Source of the DNA: Crossiella equi
GTDB lineage: Bacteria; Actinomycetota; Actinomycetes; Mycobacteriales; Pseudonocardiaceae
Assembly: GCF_017876755.1 (NCBI RefSeq)
Contig: NZ_JAGIOO010000001.1
Location: 186,001-250,000, forward strand
Direction of reading: 5' to 3'
DNA length: 64,000 nt
Below the pieces are notes generated by a model, which did no database searches, was not told the DNA's origin, and saw only the letters and a program-made list of their open reading frames with translations. Made by a program: the position numbers and the translations under genes. Each line of letters starts with the position of its first letter. Positions within the stretch are counted from its first letter, which is position 1. Shown here one piece after another: positions 8,407 through 17,129 of this stretch.

Positions 8407-9950
8407 TGCTCAACCGACGGACCCTCCTGCGCAGCGCCGCCGCCGCTGGTGCGCTCGGCGCGGTCTGGCCGCTCAGCAGCACCCTGTCCCCGGCCCAGGC
8501 CTACGCGGCCGCCGCCGACCTCGGTGTCACCTGGGATCCCAAGCCGTTCACCCTGGGCGTGGCCTCCGGTGACCCGCTGCCCACCAGCGTCGTGCTGTGG
8601 ACGCGCCTGGCCCCGGACCCGCTCAACCCGGTGCAGCCGCTGCCGGACGTGGTCGAGGTCCGCTGGACCGTGGCCGAGGACGCCCGGCTCACCCGCAAGG
8701 TCGCCTCCGGCACCACCGCCGCGACCTCGCTGCTCGGGCACGCGGTGCACGTCCCGGTCCAGGGCCTGCGCCCGGGCCGCCGCTACTACTACGCCTTCGA
8801 CGCGCTCGGCGTGCGCAGCCGGATCGGCCGCACCCGCACCGCGCCGGTGGGCCCGGTCTCGAAGGTCCGCTTCGCCTCGGCCAACTGCCAGGCCTTCCAC
8901 GACGGCCTCTACGCCGCCCACCGGGGCATCGCGCGCGAGGACCTGGACTTCGTCGTGCACCTGGGCGACTACATCTACGAGCACGGCCAGGTCGGCGGCA
9001 GCCACATCCGCGACCACGAGGGCCCGGCGGTGTTCACCCTGGGCGACTACCGCCGCCGCCACGCCCTGTACAAGGGCGACGCCTCCCTGCGCGAGGCCCA
9101 CGCGGCCCACCCCTGGTTCTTCACCTGGGACGACCACGAGGTGGCCAACGACTACACCGGGACCGAGGGCTCGGCCCCGTTCGTGCAGCGCCGCGCCGCG
9201 GCCTACCAGGCCTGGTACGAGCACATCCCGCACCGCGTGGACGGCGACGGCCCGCCCGACATCCAGCTCTACCGCCAGCGCAAGTGGGGCGACCTGCTGG
9301 ACCTGACCGTGCTGGACTTGCGCCAGTACCGCACCGACCAGAACCTGGCCGACGGCTCCATCCTGGGCGCCACCCAGCGGGCCTGGCTCGGGCAGCGGAT
9401 CGATCGGGCGGGGGATGCCTGGCACTGCTGGGTGAACTCGATCATGCTCAGCCAGCTGGCCCGCCAGGGCGGCGGCTACTACTTCACCGACCAGTGGGAC
9501 GGCTTCCGCACCGAGCGCAACTCCGTGCTGGGCCAGGTGCACTCCTCCGGGCTGGAGGACCTGGTGGTCATCACCGGCGACTGGCACTCCGCCTTCGTCG
9601 ACGACCTCCGCCCGGACTTCGACAACCCGGACTCCCCGGTCATCGGCACCGAGTTCACCGCCCACTCGGTCACCTCCAGCGCCTACTCCGCGGACTGGAA
9701 CGCCACCAACGGCCCGGTGATGGGCAAGGCCAACCCGCACCTGAAGTACTTCGAGGGCAACCGCTACGGCTACGACGTCTACGAGGTCACGCCGCGGCGG
9801 TGGAGCACGCACATGCGGGTCATCGCCGACCGCAAGGTCGCCGACTCCCCGGTGACCACGCTGACCACCTTCCACGTCGACCGGGGCAAGGCGGGCAGCT
9901 ACGAGGACCCGGCCACGGCGGGCTCGCCCGCGCAGTGGCGCAGGCCCTGA
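8406..9950 (+). CDS. phoD: Tat-exported alkaline phosphatase PhoD
   Basis: 514 residues. Residues 3-10 (NRRTLLRS) plus a following hydrophobic AAAAGALGAVWPL stretch form a twin-arginine signal. The mature part has the PhoD N-terminal beta domain (TLGVASGDPLPTSVVLWTRL) and the metallophosphatase core: HLGDYIYEHG, FTWDDHEVANDY, and the late TGDWHSAF histidine motif. PhoD enzymes use Fe3+ and Ca2+ to hydrolyse phosphomono- and diesters such as teichoic acids outside the cell. It is co-translated with the preceding jelly-roll gene. No Pho box was recognised. Confidence 0.93.
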   Translation: MLNRRTLLRSAAAAGALGAVWPLSSTLSPAQAYAAAADLGVTWDPKPFTLGVASGDPLPTSVVLWTRLAPDPLNPVQPLPDVVEVRWTVAEDARLTRKVASGTTAATSLLGHAVHVPVQGLRPGRRYYYAFDALGVRSRIGRTRTAPVGPVSKVRFASANCQAFHDGLYAAHRGIAREDLDFVVHLGDYIYEHGQVGGSHIRDHEGPAVFTLGDYRRRHALYKGDASLREAHAAHPWFFTWDDHEVANDYTGTEGSAPFVQRRAAAYQAWYEHIPHRVDGDGPPDIQLYRQRKWGDLLDLTVLDLRQYRTDQNLADGSILGATQRAWLGQRIDRAGDAWHCWVNSIMLSQLARQGGGYYFTDQWDGFRTERNSVLGQVHSSGLEDLVVITGDWHSAFVDDLRPDFDNPDSPVIGTEFTAHSVTSSAYSADWNATNGPVMGKANPHLKYFEGNRYGYDVYEVTPRRWSTHMRVIADRKVADSPVTTLTTFHVDRGKAGSYEDPATAGSPAQWRRP

Positions 9951-9952
9951 CC

Positions 9953-10570
9953 TCAGGCTGAGGCGCGGATCGCCATGGTCACCCCGAGGGCGACCATGGT
10001 GACCGCGATCAGGCTGTCCAGCACCCGCCAGGCCACCGGCCGCGCGAACAGCCCCGACAGCGACCGGGCCCCGAAGCCCAGCGCGCCGAACCACAGCAGC
10101 GAGCCGAGCACCGCGCCCACCGCGAAGGTCCAGCGCCCGTCGCCGTAGCCGTTGCCGACCGAGCCCAGCAGCAGCACGGTGTCCAGGTAGACGTGCGGGT
10201 TGAGCCAGGTCAGGGCCAGGCAGGTCAGCACCGCCACCTTCAGCGAGGGCTGGGTGCCGCCCGCCGCGGCCATCGCCTCCGGGCGCAGCGCACGTCGGGC
10301 GGCCAGCAGGCCGTAGCCGCACAGGAACACCGCGCCCGCCCAGCCCACGACCACCAGCGCCCCCGGCCACAGCGCCAGCAGGCCGCCGATGCCGGTGATG
10401 CCCGCGAGGATGAGCACCGCGTCGGAGAGCCCGCAGATGGCCACCACCGGCAGCACGTGCTCGCGGCGCAGGCCCTGGCGCAGCACAAACGCGTTCTGGG
10501 AGCCGATGGCGACGATGAGGGACAGGCCGGTGCCCAGGCCTGCGGCCAGCGGCGTCAAGAATCCGTACAC
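9953..10570 (-). CDS. lysE: LysE/ArgO-type basic amino acid exporter
   Basis: About 205 residues and six hydrophobic helices. The first helix carries GLGTGLSLIVAIGSQNAFVL, the LysE family hallmark, and a later LTWLNPHVYLDT is the second conserved motif. I chose GTG 10570, which starts just before the first helix; an upstream TTG-free frame reaches ATG 10615 and would add 15 polar residues. It is divergent from an ArgP/LysG regulator, the standard arrangement in actinobacteria, where high lysine or arginine induces export. The 3' end converges on phoD with a 2-base gap. Confidence 0.92.
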   Translation of the reverse strand: MYGFLTPLAAGLGTGLSLIVAIGSQNAFVLRQGLRREHVLPVVAICGLSDAVLILAGITGIGGLLALWPGALVVVGWAGAVFLCGYGLLAARRALRPEAMAAAGGTQPSLKVAVLTCLALTWLNPHVYLDTVLLLGSVGNGYGDGRWTFAVGAVLGSLLWFGALGFGARSLSGLFARPVAWRVLDSLIAVTMVALGVTMAIRASA

Positions 10571-10636
10571 CTTCTTGACGCTAAGGAGTGAAGATCCGCG
10601 ACTCCAGCTAAACATACTTCACTATCATTAGCGTTC

Positions 10637-11536
10637 GTGATGGACGACCTGCCGCTCGACCAGGTCCGCACGCTGCTCGCCGCGGTCGACGAGGGCACGT
10701 TCGAGGCCGCCGCCCGCGTCCTGCACGTCACCCCGTCCGCGGTCAGCCAGCGCATCAAGGCCCTGGAGCAGCGGGTGGGCCGGGTGCTGCTGCAACGCGC
10801 CAAGCCGGTGCGGCTCACCGAGTCCGGCATGGTCCTGGCCCGCTACGGCCGCCAGCTCGCGCTGCTGGCCCAGGACGCGCGTGCCGAGCTCGGCCTGCCC
10901 GAGGACGGGCGGCCCACCTCGCTGCCGGTCGCGGTCAACGCCGACTCGCTGGCCACCTGGTTCCTCACCGCGCTCACCCGGGTGCCCGAGCACCTCCAGG
11001 TCTGCTTCACGCTGCTGCGCGAGGACCAGGACCACACCACCGACCTGCTGCGCGAGGGCCTGGTGCTGGCCGCGGTCACCTCCAGCCCGGAGCCGGTGCA
11101 GGGCTGCTCGGTGCGGCCGCTGGGCACCATGCGCTACCGGGCGATGGCCAACCCCGCCTTCGCCGCGCGCTGGCTGGCCGGGGACGTGCGCGAGCTGCTG
11201 CCGGAGGCCCCGGTGGTCGTCTTCGACAGCAAGGACGACCTGCAGCACCGCTTCGCCCGCGAGCTCACCGGCCGCGCCCCGTCGGTGCGGCAGCACTTCG
11301 TACCCGCCTCCGACGTCTTCCTGGCCACCGTGGTGCGCGGCCTGGGCTGGGGCATGATCCCCGACGTCCAGGCCCGCGAGCACGAGGCCGAGGGCACGCT
11401 GGTGGAGATCGCCTCCGGCCACCCGGTGCTCGTCCCGCTGCACTGGCAGCAGTGGAAGCTGGACTCCCCGCCCCTGGCCGCGCTGGCCGAGGCCGTGGTG
11501 CGCACCGCCGCCGAACACCTCACGCCGATGCGCTGA
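10637..11536 (+). CDS. argP: LysR-family regulator ArgP/LysG
   Basis: 299 residues. The N-terminal helix-turn-helix (LAAVDEGTFEAAARVLHVTP then SAVSQRIKALEQRVG) and a periplasmic-binding-like effector domain follow the ArgP/IciA/LysG pattern, including the conserved DSLATWFL and RGLGWGMIPD segments. TATCAT at 10623-10628 is a -10 box 8 bases before GTG 10637, and ATG 10640 follows at once, so the mRNA is probably leaderless. It should activate the divergent exporter when lysine or arginine accumulates. The stop codon lies inside a short repeat shared with the tetR end at about 49.98 kb. Confidence 0.92.
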   Translation: MMDDLPLDQVRTLLAAVDEGTFEAAARVLHVTPSAVSQRIKALEQRVGRVLLQRAKPVRLTESGMVLARYGRQLALLAQDARAELGLPEDGRPTSLPVAVNADSLATWFLTALTRVPEHLQVCFTLLREDQDHTTDLLREGLVLAAVTSSPEPVQGCSVRPLGTMRYRAMANPAFAARWLAGDVRELLPEAPVVVFDSKDDLQHRFARELTGRAPSVRQHFVPASDVFLATVVRGLGWGMIPDVQAREHEAEGTLVEIASGHPVLVPLHWQQWKLDSPPLAALAEAVVRTAAEHLTPMR

Positions 11537-11573
11537 CCAGCGTCAACGAGCGGCTTCCACCCCAGCTGTGGTG
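11531..11573. repeat. Copy A of a two-copy gene-end repeat
   Basis: An 18-base block (11531-11548) that includes the argP stop TGA is followed after 9 bases by CACCCCAGCTGTGGTG (11558-11573). The same two blocks, one base different and 5 bases apart, recur in reverse orientation at 49942-49980, again spanning the stop of a regulator gene. In this copy the second block is also coding for the last residues of the DinB gene. CCACC/GGTGG can form a short hairpin here. Confidence 0.6.
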
Positions 11574-12088
11574 GCGTGCAGGTGGCGCAGCAGACCGATC
11601 TCGGCGACGTTCTTGGTCAACTCGACCACCACCCATCCCGCCACATCCGCCATGGTCAGCCCCGGTCCCCAGGGCAGCGTGGCGGTGCGCTCGGTGGAGT
11701 CCAGCTCGGCCTCCGACAGGCTCCGCAGCCCGGCGCTCCAGCGCGCCCGCAGGTCGGCCAGCCAGGCCAGCGCCCGCTCGGTCGTGCCCGGCCAGTGGAT
11801 GTCCTCGCGCTCCGGGGCGCCGCCCTCGAAGCAGTGGCCGAGCGTGGTGGTCCACCAGAAGCCGATGTGCCAGCTCACCCAGGCGATCGTGGTCAGCGGC
11901 ACGGGCTCGGGTTCGGGCACCTGCCAGTCGGCGTGCCAGCGGCCCGCCTCGTCCGGGCGCACCGTCCACACGACCGGCCCCGGCTCCCACAGCGCGATGC
12001 CGTCGTCCAGGCCGGTCTGGTGGTGCTCGAACAGGGCCCAGGCGATGTCGAGCTGGCGCAGCACCAGGTCCACGCGGGGGGAGGTCAT
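11543..12088 (-). CDS. DinB-superfamily protein
   Basis: 181 residues from ATG 12088. The four-helix DinB fold is indicated by an early LRQLDIAWALFEHHQTGLDD helix, a metal-site style WVSWHIGFWWTTTLGH segment with a conserved His, and a C-terminal LTKNVAEIGLLRHL helix with a further His. Family members are often thiol-dependent S-transferases (mycothiol or bacillithiol users) or uncharacterised metalloproteins; actinobacteria contain many paralogues. The 3' end is convergent with argP with a 6-base gap. Confidence 0.82.
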   Translation of the reverse strand: MTSPRVDLVLRQLDIAWALFEHHQTGLDDGIALWEPGPVVWTVRPDEAGRWHADWQVPEPEPVPLTTIAWVSWHIGFWWTTTLGHCFEGGAPEREDIHWPGTTERALAWLADLRARWSAGLRSLSEAELDSTERTATLPWGPGLTMADVAGWVVVELTKNVAEIGLLRHLHATTAGVEAAR

Positions 12089-12170
12089 CCGCGCACCCTG
12101 GCAGCGGCCCCCGGTCCCGGCAACCGAAAATCGGGGGCGAAGATCACCCGTTCTGCCTAGGCTCAGGCCC

Positions 12171-13160
12171 ATGCGCGACCTGGGGGCACTGCCCAAGACA
12201 CACCTGCACGTGCACCTGGAGAGCACCCTGCGGCCGGGCACCCTCCACGAGCTGGCCGCCGCGCACGGCATCACCCTGCCGCCGTCGCTGACCGGCGAGG
12301 CCAGCTTCCAGGGCTTCCGCGCCTTCGCCGACGCCAACTCCCACATCCGCGACTGCCTGCGCGCCCCCTCCGACTTCCGCCGCCTGGCCCTGGAGTACTG
12401 CGCCGACGAGGCCGCCCAGGGCACCCGCTACGCCGAGATCCGGTTCACCGCGGCCGCGCACGGCGAGCGCCTGGACGACCTGGCCATGCCGTTGACCGCG
12501 GTGCTGGAGGGCCTGGCCGAGGGACAGGCCGCGCACGACATCGAGGTCAAGGTCATCCTGGACCACTCCCGCCGCCGCTCGGTCGAGCGCGCCCGCCGCA
12601 CCGTGGCGCTGGCCCGCCGATTCCCGGAGCAGGTGATCGGCCTGGATTTCGCGGGGGAGGAGAGCTACCCGATCGCGCCGTTCGCCGAGGTCGTCGCGGA
12701 GGCCAGGGAGGCGGGCCTGCACCAGGTGCACCACGCGGGGGAGAGCTGCGGCCCGGAGAGCATCCGCGAGGCGCTCACGATCGGGCGAACCGAACGGCTG
12801 GGCCACGGTTTCCGCGTGCTGGAGGACCCGGAGCTGGCCGCCGAGGTCGCCGACCGGGGCATCCCGCTGGAGGTCTGCCCCTCCTCCAACGTCACCCTCG
12901 GCCTGGTGCCGGACCTGCCCAGCCACCCGCTGCCCCAGCTGCTGGCCGCGGGCCTGGTGGTCACGGTCAACACCGACATCCCCAACTTCACCGGCGTGGA
13001 CCTGACCGGCGAATACCTGCTGCTGCGCGAGCAGTTCGGGCTGTCCGACCACCAGATCGCCGACCTCGCCCGCGATGCCGTGGACGCCTCCTTCGCCCCG
13101 GAGGCCACCAAGGCCCGGCTGCATGCCGGGATCACCGCCTGGACGGGCGCCGCGCCCTGA
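12171..13160 (+). CDS. Adenosine/adenine deaminase family hydrolase
   Basis: 329 residues from ATG 12171. TAGGCT at 12158-12163 is a -10 box 7 bases upstream, suggesting a leaderless mRNA. Zinc ligands H13 and H15 lie in HVHLES; HHAGES (about residues 186-191) holds the third His and the general-acid Glu; PSSN is the substrate-side motif. The metal-binding D269 is present in NTDIPNF, but the next residue, normally Asp in adenosine deaminases, is Ile270. The family removes the amino group from adenosine, adenine or aminodeoxyfutalosine. The Ile substitution makes plain adenosine an uncertain substrate. Confidence 0.85.
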   Translation: MRDLGALPKTHLHVHLESTLRPGTLHELAAAHGITLPPSLTGEASFQGFRAFADANSHIRDCLRAPSDFRRLALEYCADEAAQGTRYAEIRFTAAAHGERLDDLAMPLTAVLEGLAEGQAAHDIEVKVILDHSRRRSVERARRTVALARRFPEQVIGLDFAGEESYPIAPFAEVVAEAREAGLHQVHHAGESCGPESIREALTIGRTERLGHGFRVLEDPELAAEVADRGIPLEVCPSSNVTLGLVPDLPSHPLPQLLAAGLVVTVNTDIPNFTGVDLTGEYLLLREQFGLSDHQIADLARDAVDASFAPEATKARLHAGITAWTGAAP

Positions 13161-13185
13161 CCGGCGATGCGATAGACATCTCCGC

Positions 13186-14814
13186 GTGCCCACGCTTGTG
13201 CTCGGTCCGCTGCTCCGCCACGTCGACACCACCTCCGCCACCGTCTGGGTGGAGACCAGCGCGCCTGCCACCGTGCGCGTGCTGGACGCCCAGACCCCCA
13301 CCTTCCAGGTCGGCGGCCACCACTACGCGCTGGTCGTGCTCACCGGCCTGGCCCCGGACAGCGAGCACGAGTACCAGGTGCACCTTGACGGCGAGCAGGT
13401 CTGGCCGCTGCCCGGTTCGGCGTGGCCGCCCAGCGTGATCCGCACCCTGCCCGACTCGCCGGAGCACCCGGTACGGGTGGCCTTCGGCTCCTGCCGCTTC
13501 GCCCAGCCCGAGGACGCGCAGCGCCGCGCCGAGGTCGGCTTCTGCGCGCTGTCCGCGCTGGCCAACCGGCTGCGCGAGAAGCCGGTGCGCGAACGCCCGG
13601 AGGCCCTGCTGCTGCTGGGCGACCAGATCTACGCTGACGAGACCACCGACCGCACCCAGGCCTGGCTGCGCCAGCGCCGAGACCTGAGCCAGCCGCCGGG
13701 TGTCGAGGTGGCCGACTACGAGGAGTACACCCACCTCTACCAGGACAGCTGGTCCGAGCCGGAGGTGCGGTGGCTGTTCTCCACCGTGCCCACCTCGATG
13801 ATCTTCGACGACCACGACGTGCGCGACGACTGGAACACCTCCGAGACCTGGCGGCAGGAGATGGCCACCAAACCGTGGTGGGACCAGCGGGTGCGCGGCG
13901 CCCTGGCCTCCTACTGGGTCTACCAGCACCTGGGCAACCTCGGCCCGGAGGCGCTGGCCAAGGACGAGGTGTACCGGCAGGTCCTGGCACTGCGGGGCGC
14001 GGATGCCCGGGAGCTGCTGGAACAGCACGCGAAGGTCTGGGACACCGAGGTCGGCGAGCGCAAGCACGCCCGGTGGAGCTTCTGCCGCGACTTCGGCCCG
14101 GTGCGCCTGCTCGTGGTGGACACCCGGGCCGGGCGCATCCTCAGCGGCGGGCAGCGCAAGATGGTCGACGAGGAGGAGTTCGCCTGGATCGCCGCGCAGG
14201 CACAAGGCGCGGGCACCGAGTACCGGCACCTGCTGGTGGGCAGCTCGCTGCCGTGGCTGATGCCGCCGGTGGTGCACAACTTCCACTCGCGCAACGAGTT
14301 CTCCTGCCGCCGCCCGGGCTGGCGGGGCCGCCTGGCCGAGCGCATCCGCCAGCTCGGCGACTTCGACCACTGGTCGGCCTTCCGCGAGTCCTTCGAGCGG
14401 CTGTCCGCGGTGCTGCACCAGGCGGCCGCGCGCACCCCGGGCACGGTGGCGGTGCTGTCCGGGGACGTGCACCACAGCTATGTCGCCCGCACCACCAACA
14501 CGGGCGTGGTGCCGGTGCACCAGCTGGTGTGCTCGCCGTTCCGCAACGCCGAGCCGAAGACGTTCAAGCCCGCGCTGATCGCCTCCTGGTGGCGCCCGCT
14601 GGTGTGGCTGAGCACGCTGCTGGCCCGCTCGGGCGGGGTGCCGCCGCTGCCGGTGCACTGGCAGCGCACGGTCGGCCCGTACTTCGGCAACTTGGTGGCC
14701 ACCCTGGACCTGGGCGCGGAGTCGGTGACGGTGGTCTTCGAGCACGCCACCGCCACCAGCCTGGAGGAGGTCGCCCAGGTTTCGCTGCCTACTCGGGCAG
14801 GTGCAGCACGGTAG
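13186..14814 (+). CDS. Cytoplasmic PhoD-like metallophosphatase
   Basis: 542 residues from GTG 13186, chosen because conserved sequence begins at VPTLVLGPLLRHVD; the frame upstream runs over the end of the deaminase gene. Motifs include VAFGSCRFAQ, LLLGDQIYADETTDR, MIFDDHDVRDDWN and LSGDVHHSY, which form the PhoD-type metal site. There is no signal peptide or Tat motif. Its 3' end overlaps the thiamine-diphosphate enzyme gene by 26 bases in convergent orientation. It resembles bacterial PhoD-like and plant purple-acid-like phosphoesterases of unknown substrate. Confidence 0.85.
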   Translation: MPTLVLGPLLRHVDTTSATVWVETSAPATVRVLDAQTPTFQVGGHHYALVVLTGLAPDSEHEYQVHLDGEQVWPLPGSAWPPSVIRTLPDSPEHPVRVAFGSCRFAQPEDAQRRAEVGFCALSALANRLREKPVRERPEALLLLGDQIYADETTDRTQAWLRQRRDLSQPPGVEVADYEEYTHLYQDSWSEPEVRWLFSTVPTSMIFDDHDVRDDWNTSETWRQEMATKPWWDQRVRGALASYWVYQHLGNLGPEALAKDEVYRQVLALRGADARELLEQHAKVWDTEVGERKHARWSFCRDFGPVRLLVVDTRAGRILSGGQRKMVDEEEFAWIAAQAQGAGTEYRHLLVGSSLPWLMPPVVHNFHSRNEFSCRRPGWRGRLAERIRQLGDFDHWSAFRESFERLSAVLHQAAARTPGTVAVLSGDVHHSYVARTTNTGVVPVHQLVCSPFRNAEPKTFKPALIASWWRPLVWLSTLLARSGGVPPLPVHWQRTVGPYFGNLVATLDLGAESVTVVFEHATATSLEEVAQVSLPTRAGAAR

Positions 14815-16366
14815 GCCGGTCCGCGGCGAAGGCCTCCCGCAACGCCGCCCGCAGGCTCTCTGCGTCCCCGTGCGCGATGCGCTCGCCGTGGCAGCCCAGG
14901 GCCCGGGCGAGCGCGACGAAGTCGGGTCCGGGCAGGTCCACGGCCTGCACCGGGTCCCCGCGCTGCGCCATCTCCGCGCGGATCTCCCCGTAACCGCCGT
15001 TGTCCACCACCAGCACCGGCAGCGGCAGCCCGAGCTGGGCGGCGGTGGCGAGCTCGGCGACGGTGAACATGACCCCGCCGTCCCCGAGCAGCGCGGCCAC
15101 CCGGGTCCCGGGCAGGGCGAGTGCGGCCCCGATGGCGGCGGGCAGCCCGAAGCCGAGCGTGCCGAACCCGGTCGGGTAGAGGAACCCGCCCGGCCGCCGC
15201 ACGACCAGGTTGGCCAGCGCGCCGTAGTAGCAGGTCATGGCACTGTCCGCGCCGAGCACGCCGTCCCCGAGCTCCTGCCCGAGCACCTCCAGCAGCCACA
15301 GCCACCGGGCACCCTCGGCCCGCGCGTCCTGCCGCAGCCGCTCCCGCCACCGCGCGACCCAGGCGATGTCGGTGCCGCGTTCGGCCAGCAGCGGCAGCAG
15401 CCCGCCCAGCACCTCGCCGACGTCCCCGGCCACCGCGAGGTCGGGCTCGGCGTTGACCCGCAGCTGCCCGGCGTCCAAGTCGACCCGCACCAGGATCCGG
15501 GGCGCGGGCATCGGCCCGCCCCAGAAGTCACTGGGTGCCAGCTCACTGCCGAGCACCACAAGCACCTCGCACTCCCGCACGAGCTCCCCGACCGCCCCCA
15601 GGTGCACCCCGGCCCCAAGACTGAGCGGGTGCTCCTCGTCGAGCACACCCTTGCCGTTGGCGGTGGCCAGCACGGGCGCCCCGAGCCGTTCGGCCAGCTC
15701 CCGCACCTGCGCCGAGGCCGCCTTGGCCCCACCTCCGACCAGCACCGCGACCCGCTCGGCGGCGGCGAGCACCCGGGCCACCCGCGCGAGCACCCCGGCC
15801 TCCGGGACGAGCCGCGCCACGGGCAACGGCCGCCCGACCACCACCTCCGCCGTCTCCTCCAGCACGTCCACCGGCACCTCCAGGTGCACCGGCCGCGGCC
15901 GCCCGCTCCGGAAGGAGGCGAACGCCTCCGCCACGGCCAACGGCACTTCGGCCACGCTGGTGACCCGCCTGCTGTACCCGGCCACGGACCCGAGCGTGCC
16001 GGACTGGTCGCGCATCTCGTGCAGGAACCCGTTCCCCCGCCCAGGATGCCGCAGCGGCAGCCCGGGGGAGATGACCAGCAGCGGCACCGAGTCGGAGTAG
16101 GCCTGCCCGATGGCCGCGGCGGCGTTGAGCACTGCGGGCCCGGAGGTCACCACACAGACCCCAGGCCGCCCACTCGACCGGGCGTACCCGTCGGCGGCAT
16201 ATCCGGCGCCCTGCTCGTGCCGCACGGCCACCGCGCGTATCCCCGCGAGCGCCAGGTGCCGGTAGACCTCCAGGTTGTGCGTGCCGGGGATCCCGAACAC
16301 GGTGTCCACCCCGTGCACGCGAAGGGCCGACACTAGCGCCCGCCCCCCGGTGAGCTGTTCCTTCAC
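14789..16366 (-). CDS. Thiamine-diphosphate-dependent enzyme, acetolactate-synthase-like
   Basis: 525 residues with the three-domain layout of ThDP decarboxylases. The N-terminal Pyr domain has TVFGIPGTHNLEVYRHL and the catalytic Glu in VRHEQGAGYAADGYAR. A central FAD/NAD-fold domain follows, then the C-terminal PP domain with GDGGVMFTVAELATAAQ and VVDNGGYGEI (Mg/ThDP motif). The N-terminal pattern is closer to AruI-type 2-ketoarginine decarboxylases than to anabolic IlvB. It overlaps the upstream ATP-grasp gene by 4 bases, so the two are co-translated. Substrate is probably a 2-oxo acid, not determined. Confidence 0.85.
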   Translation of the reverse strand: MKEQLTGGRALVSALRVHGVDTVFGIPGTHNLEVYRHLALAGIRAVAVRHEQGAGYAADGYARSSGRPGVCVVTSGPAVLNAAAAIGQAYSDSVPLLVISPGLPLRHPGRGNGFLHEMRDQSGTLGSVAGYSRRVTSVAEVPLAVAEAFASFRSGRPRPVHLEVPVDVLEETAEVVVGRPLPVARLVPEAGVLARVARVLAAAERVAVLVGGGAKAASAQVRELAERLGAPVLATANGKGVLDEEHPLSLGAGVHLGAVGELVRECEVLVVLGSELAPSDFWGGPMPAPRILVRVDLDAGQLRVNAEPDLAVAGDVGEVLGGLLPLLAERGTDIAWVARWRERLRQDARAEGARWLWLLEVLGQELGDGVLGADSAMTCYYGALANLVVRRPGGFLYPTGFGTLGFGLPAAIGAALALPGTRVAALLGDGGVMFTVAELATAAQLGLPLPVLVVDNGGYGEIRAEMAQRGDPVQAVDLPGPDFVALARALGCHGERIAHGDAESLRAALREAFAADRPTVLHLPE

Positions 16367-17073
16367 CGCACCACCAATGCGTCCACGGCCAACACCCCGT
16401 CGGGCCCCACCCGCAGCGGGTTGACCTCAACCTCCGCCAGGTCGGGCCGCGCGACCGCGAGCCGCGACAAGGCGACCACCACCCGGGCCACCGCCCGGAC
16501 ATCCATCGGCGCCCGCCCCCGCCACCCGTCCAGCAGGGGCCACCCGCGCAACCCCCGCAACATGCCCAAGGCCAGCTCCTCGTCCACGGGCGCGAGCTCC
16601 ACGGCGGTATCCCGGTACACCTCGGCCAGGGTGCCACCCATCCCCACCAGAACGACGCCCCCGAACCCGGGATCACGCCGAAACCCCACGATCAGCTCGA
16701 CCACCCCGTCCCGCCGATCCATCTCCTCGAGCACGAACCCCCGCTCCCCAAGCCGCCCGGCAAGCTCGTCATAAGCGGCCCCCACGGCCTCAGCCCCGGA
16801 CAGCCCGAGCACCACCCCACCGACGTCCGTCCGATGCGCGATCCAGTCGGCCTTCAACACCAACGGCCCGGCCAGCTCTCCAGACACCCGCACCGCCTCC
16901 GCCCGCGCTTGCACCAAACGGGCGACGGGATACGGCACCCCAATGCCAGCAAGCAACCCCCGTGCACTCCAATAGGTGGCGAGCAAAGCCGTGTCATCAC
17001 TCCACTCCGGGGTGAGCGGGATCCCGTCCCGAACCTGACGCACAACCGCCTCCAGAAACGTGTGACTGATCAA
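16363..17073 (-). CDS. ATP-grasp domain protein (acyl-CoA synthetase beta-subunit-like)
   Basis: About 236 residues of the ATP-grasp_5 type found in ADP-forming acyl-CoA synthetases. Visible features are VLKADWIAHRTDVGGVVLGL (nucleotide-binding loop), FVLEEMD, VELIVGFRRDPGFGGVVLVGMGG (the glycine-rich stretch containing the usual D-P-x-F-G-P-like motif), and VEVNPLRV. The CoA-binding domains normally fused or adjacent are absent. The start is TTG 17073 as drawn, but this codon lies inside an operator-like palindrome, so the GTG within EAVVRQ at about residue 11 may be the true start. It is co-translated with the ThDP enzyme. Confidence 0.78.
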   Translation of the reverse strand: MISHTFLEAVVRQVRDGIPLTPEWSDDTALLATYWSARGLLAGIGVPYPVARLVQARAEAVRVSGELAGPLVLKADWIAHRTDVGGVVLGLSGAEAVGAAYDELAGRLGERGFVLEEMDRRDGVVELIVGFRRDPGFGGVVLVGMGGTLAEVYRDTAVELAPVDEELALGMLRGLRGWPLLDGWRGRAPMDVRAVARVVVALSRLAVARPDLAEVEVNPLRVGPDGVLAVDALVVR

Positions 17074-17080
17074 TCAGTCA
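17063..17080. promoter_or_regulatory. TetR-type operator candidate
   Basis: TGACTGAT-CA-ATCAGTCA has perfect 8-base arms. It lies in the short divergent gap between the ATP-grasp gene and the VOC-methyltransferase gene, covering the TTG proposed as ATP-grasp start. The shape is typical of TetR-family operators for acyl-CoA related genes. The nearest TetR gene is at 19.1-19.7 kb, but that link is a guess. Confidence 0.55.
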
Positions 17081-17129
17081 GTTGCAATCTGGTATGGCTG
17101 TCTCAGGTTGTCAAGAGAATCGAAGACCC

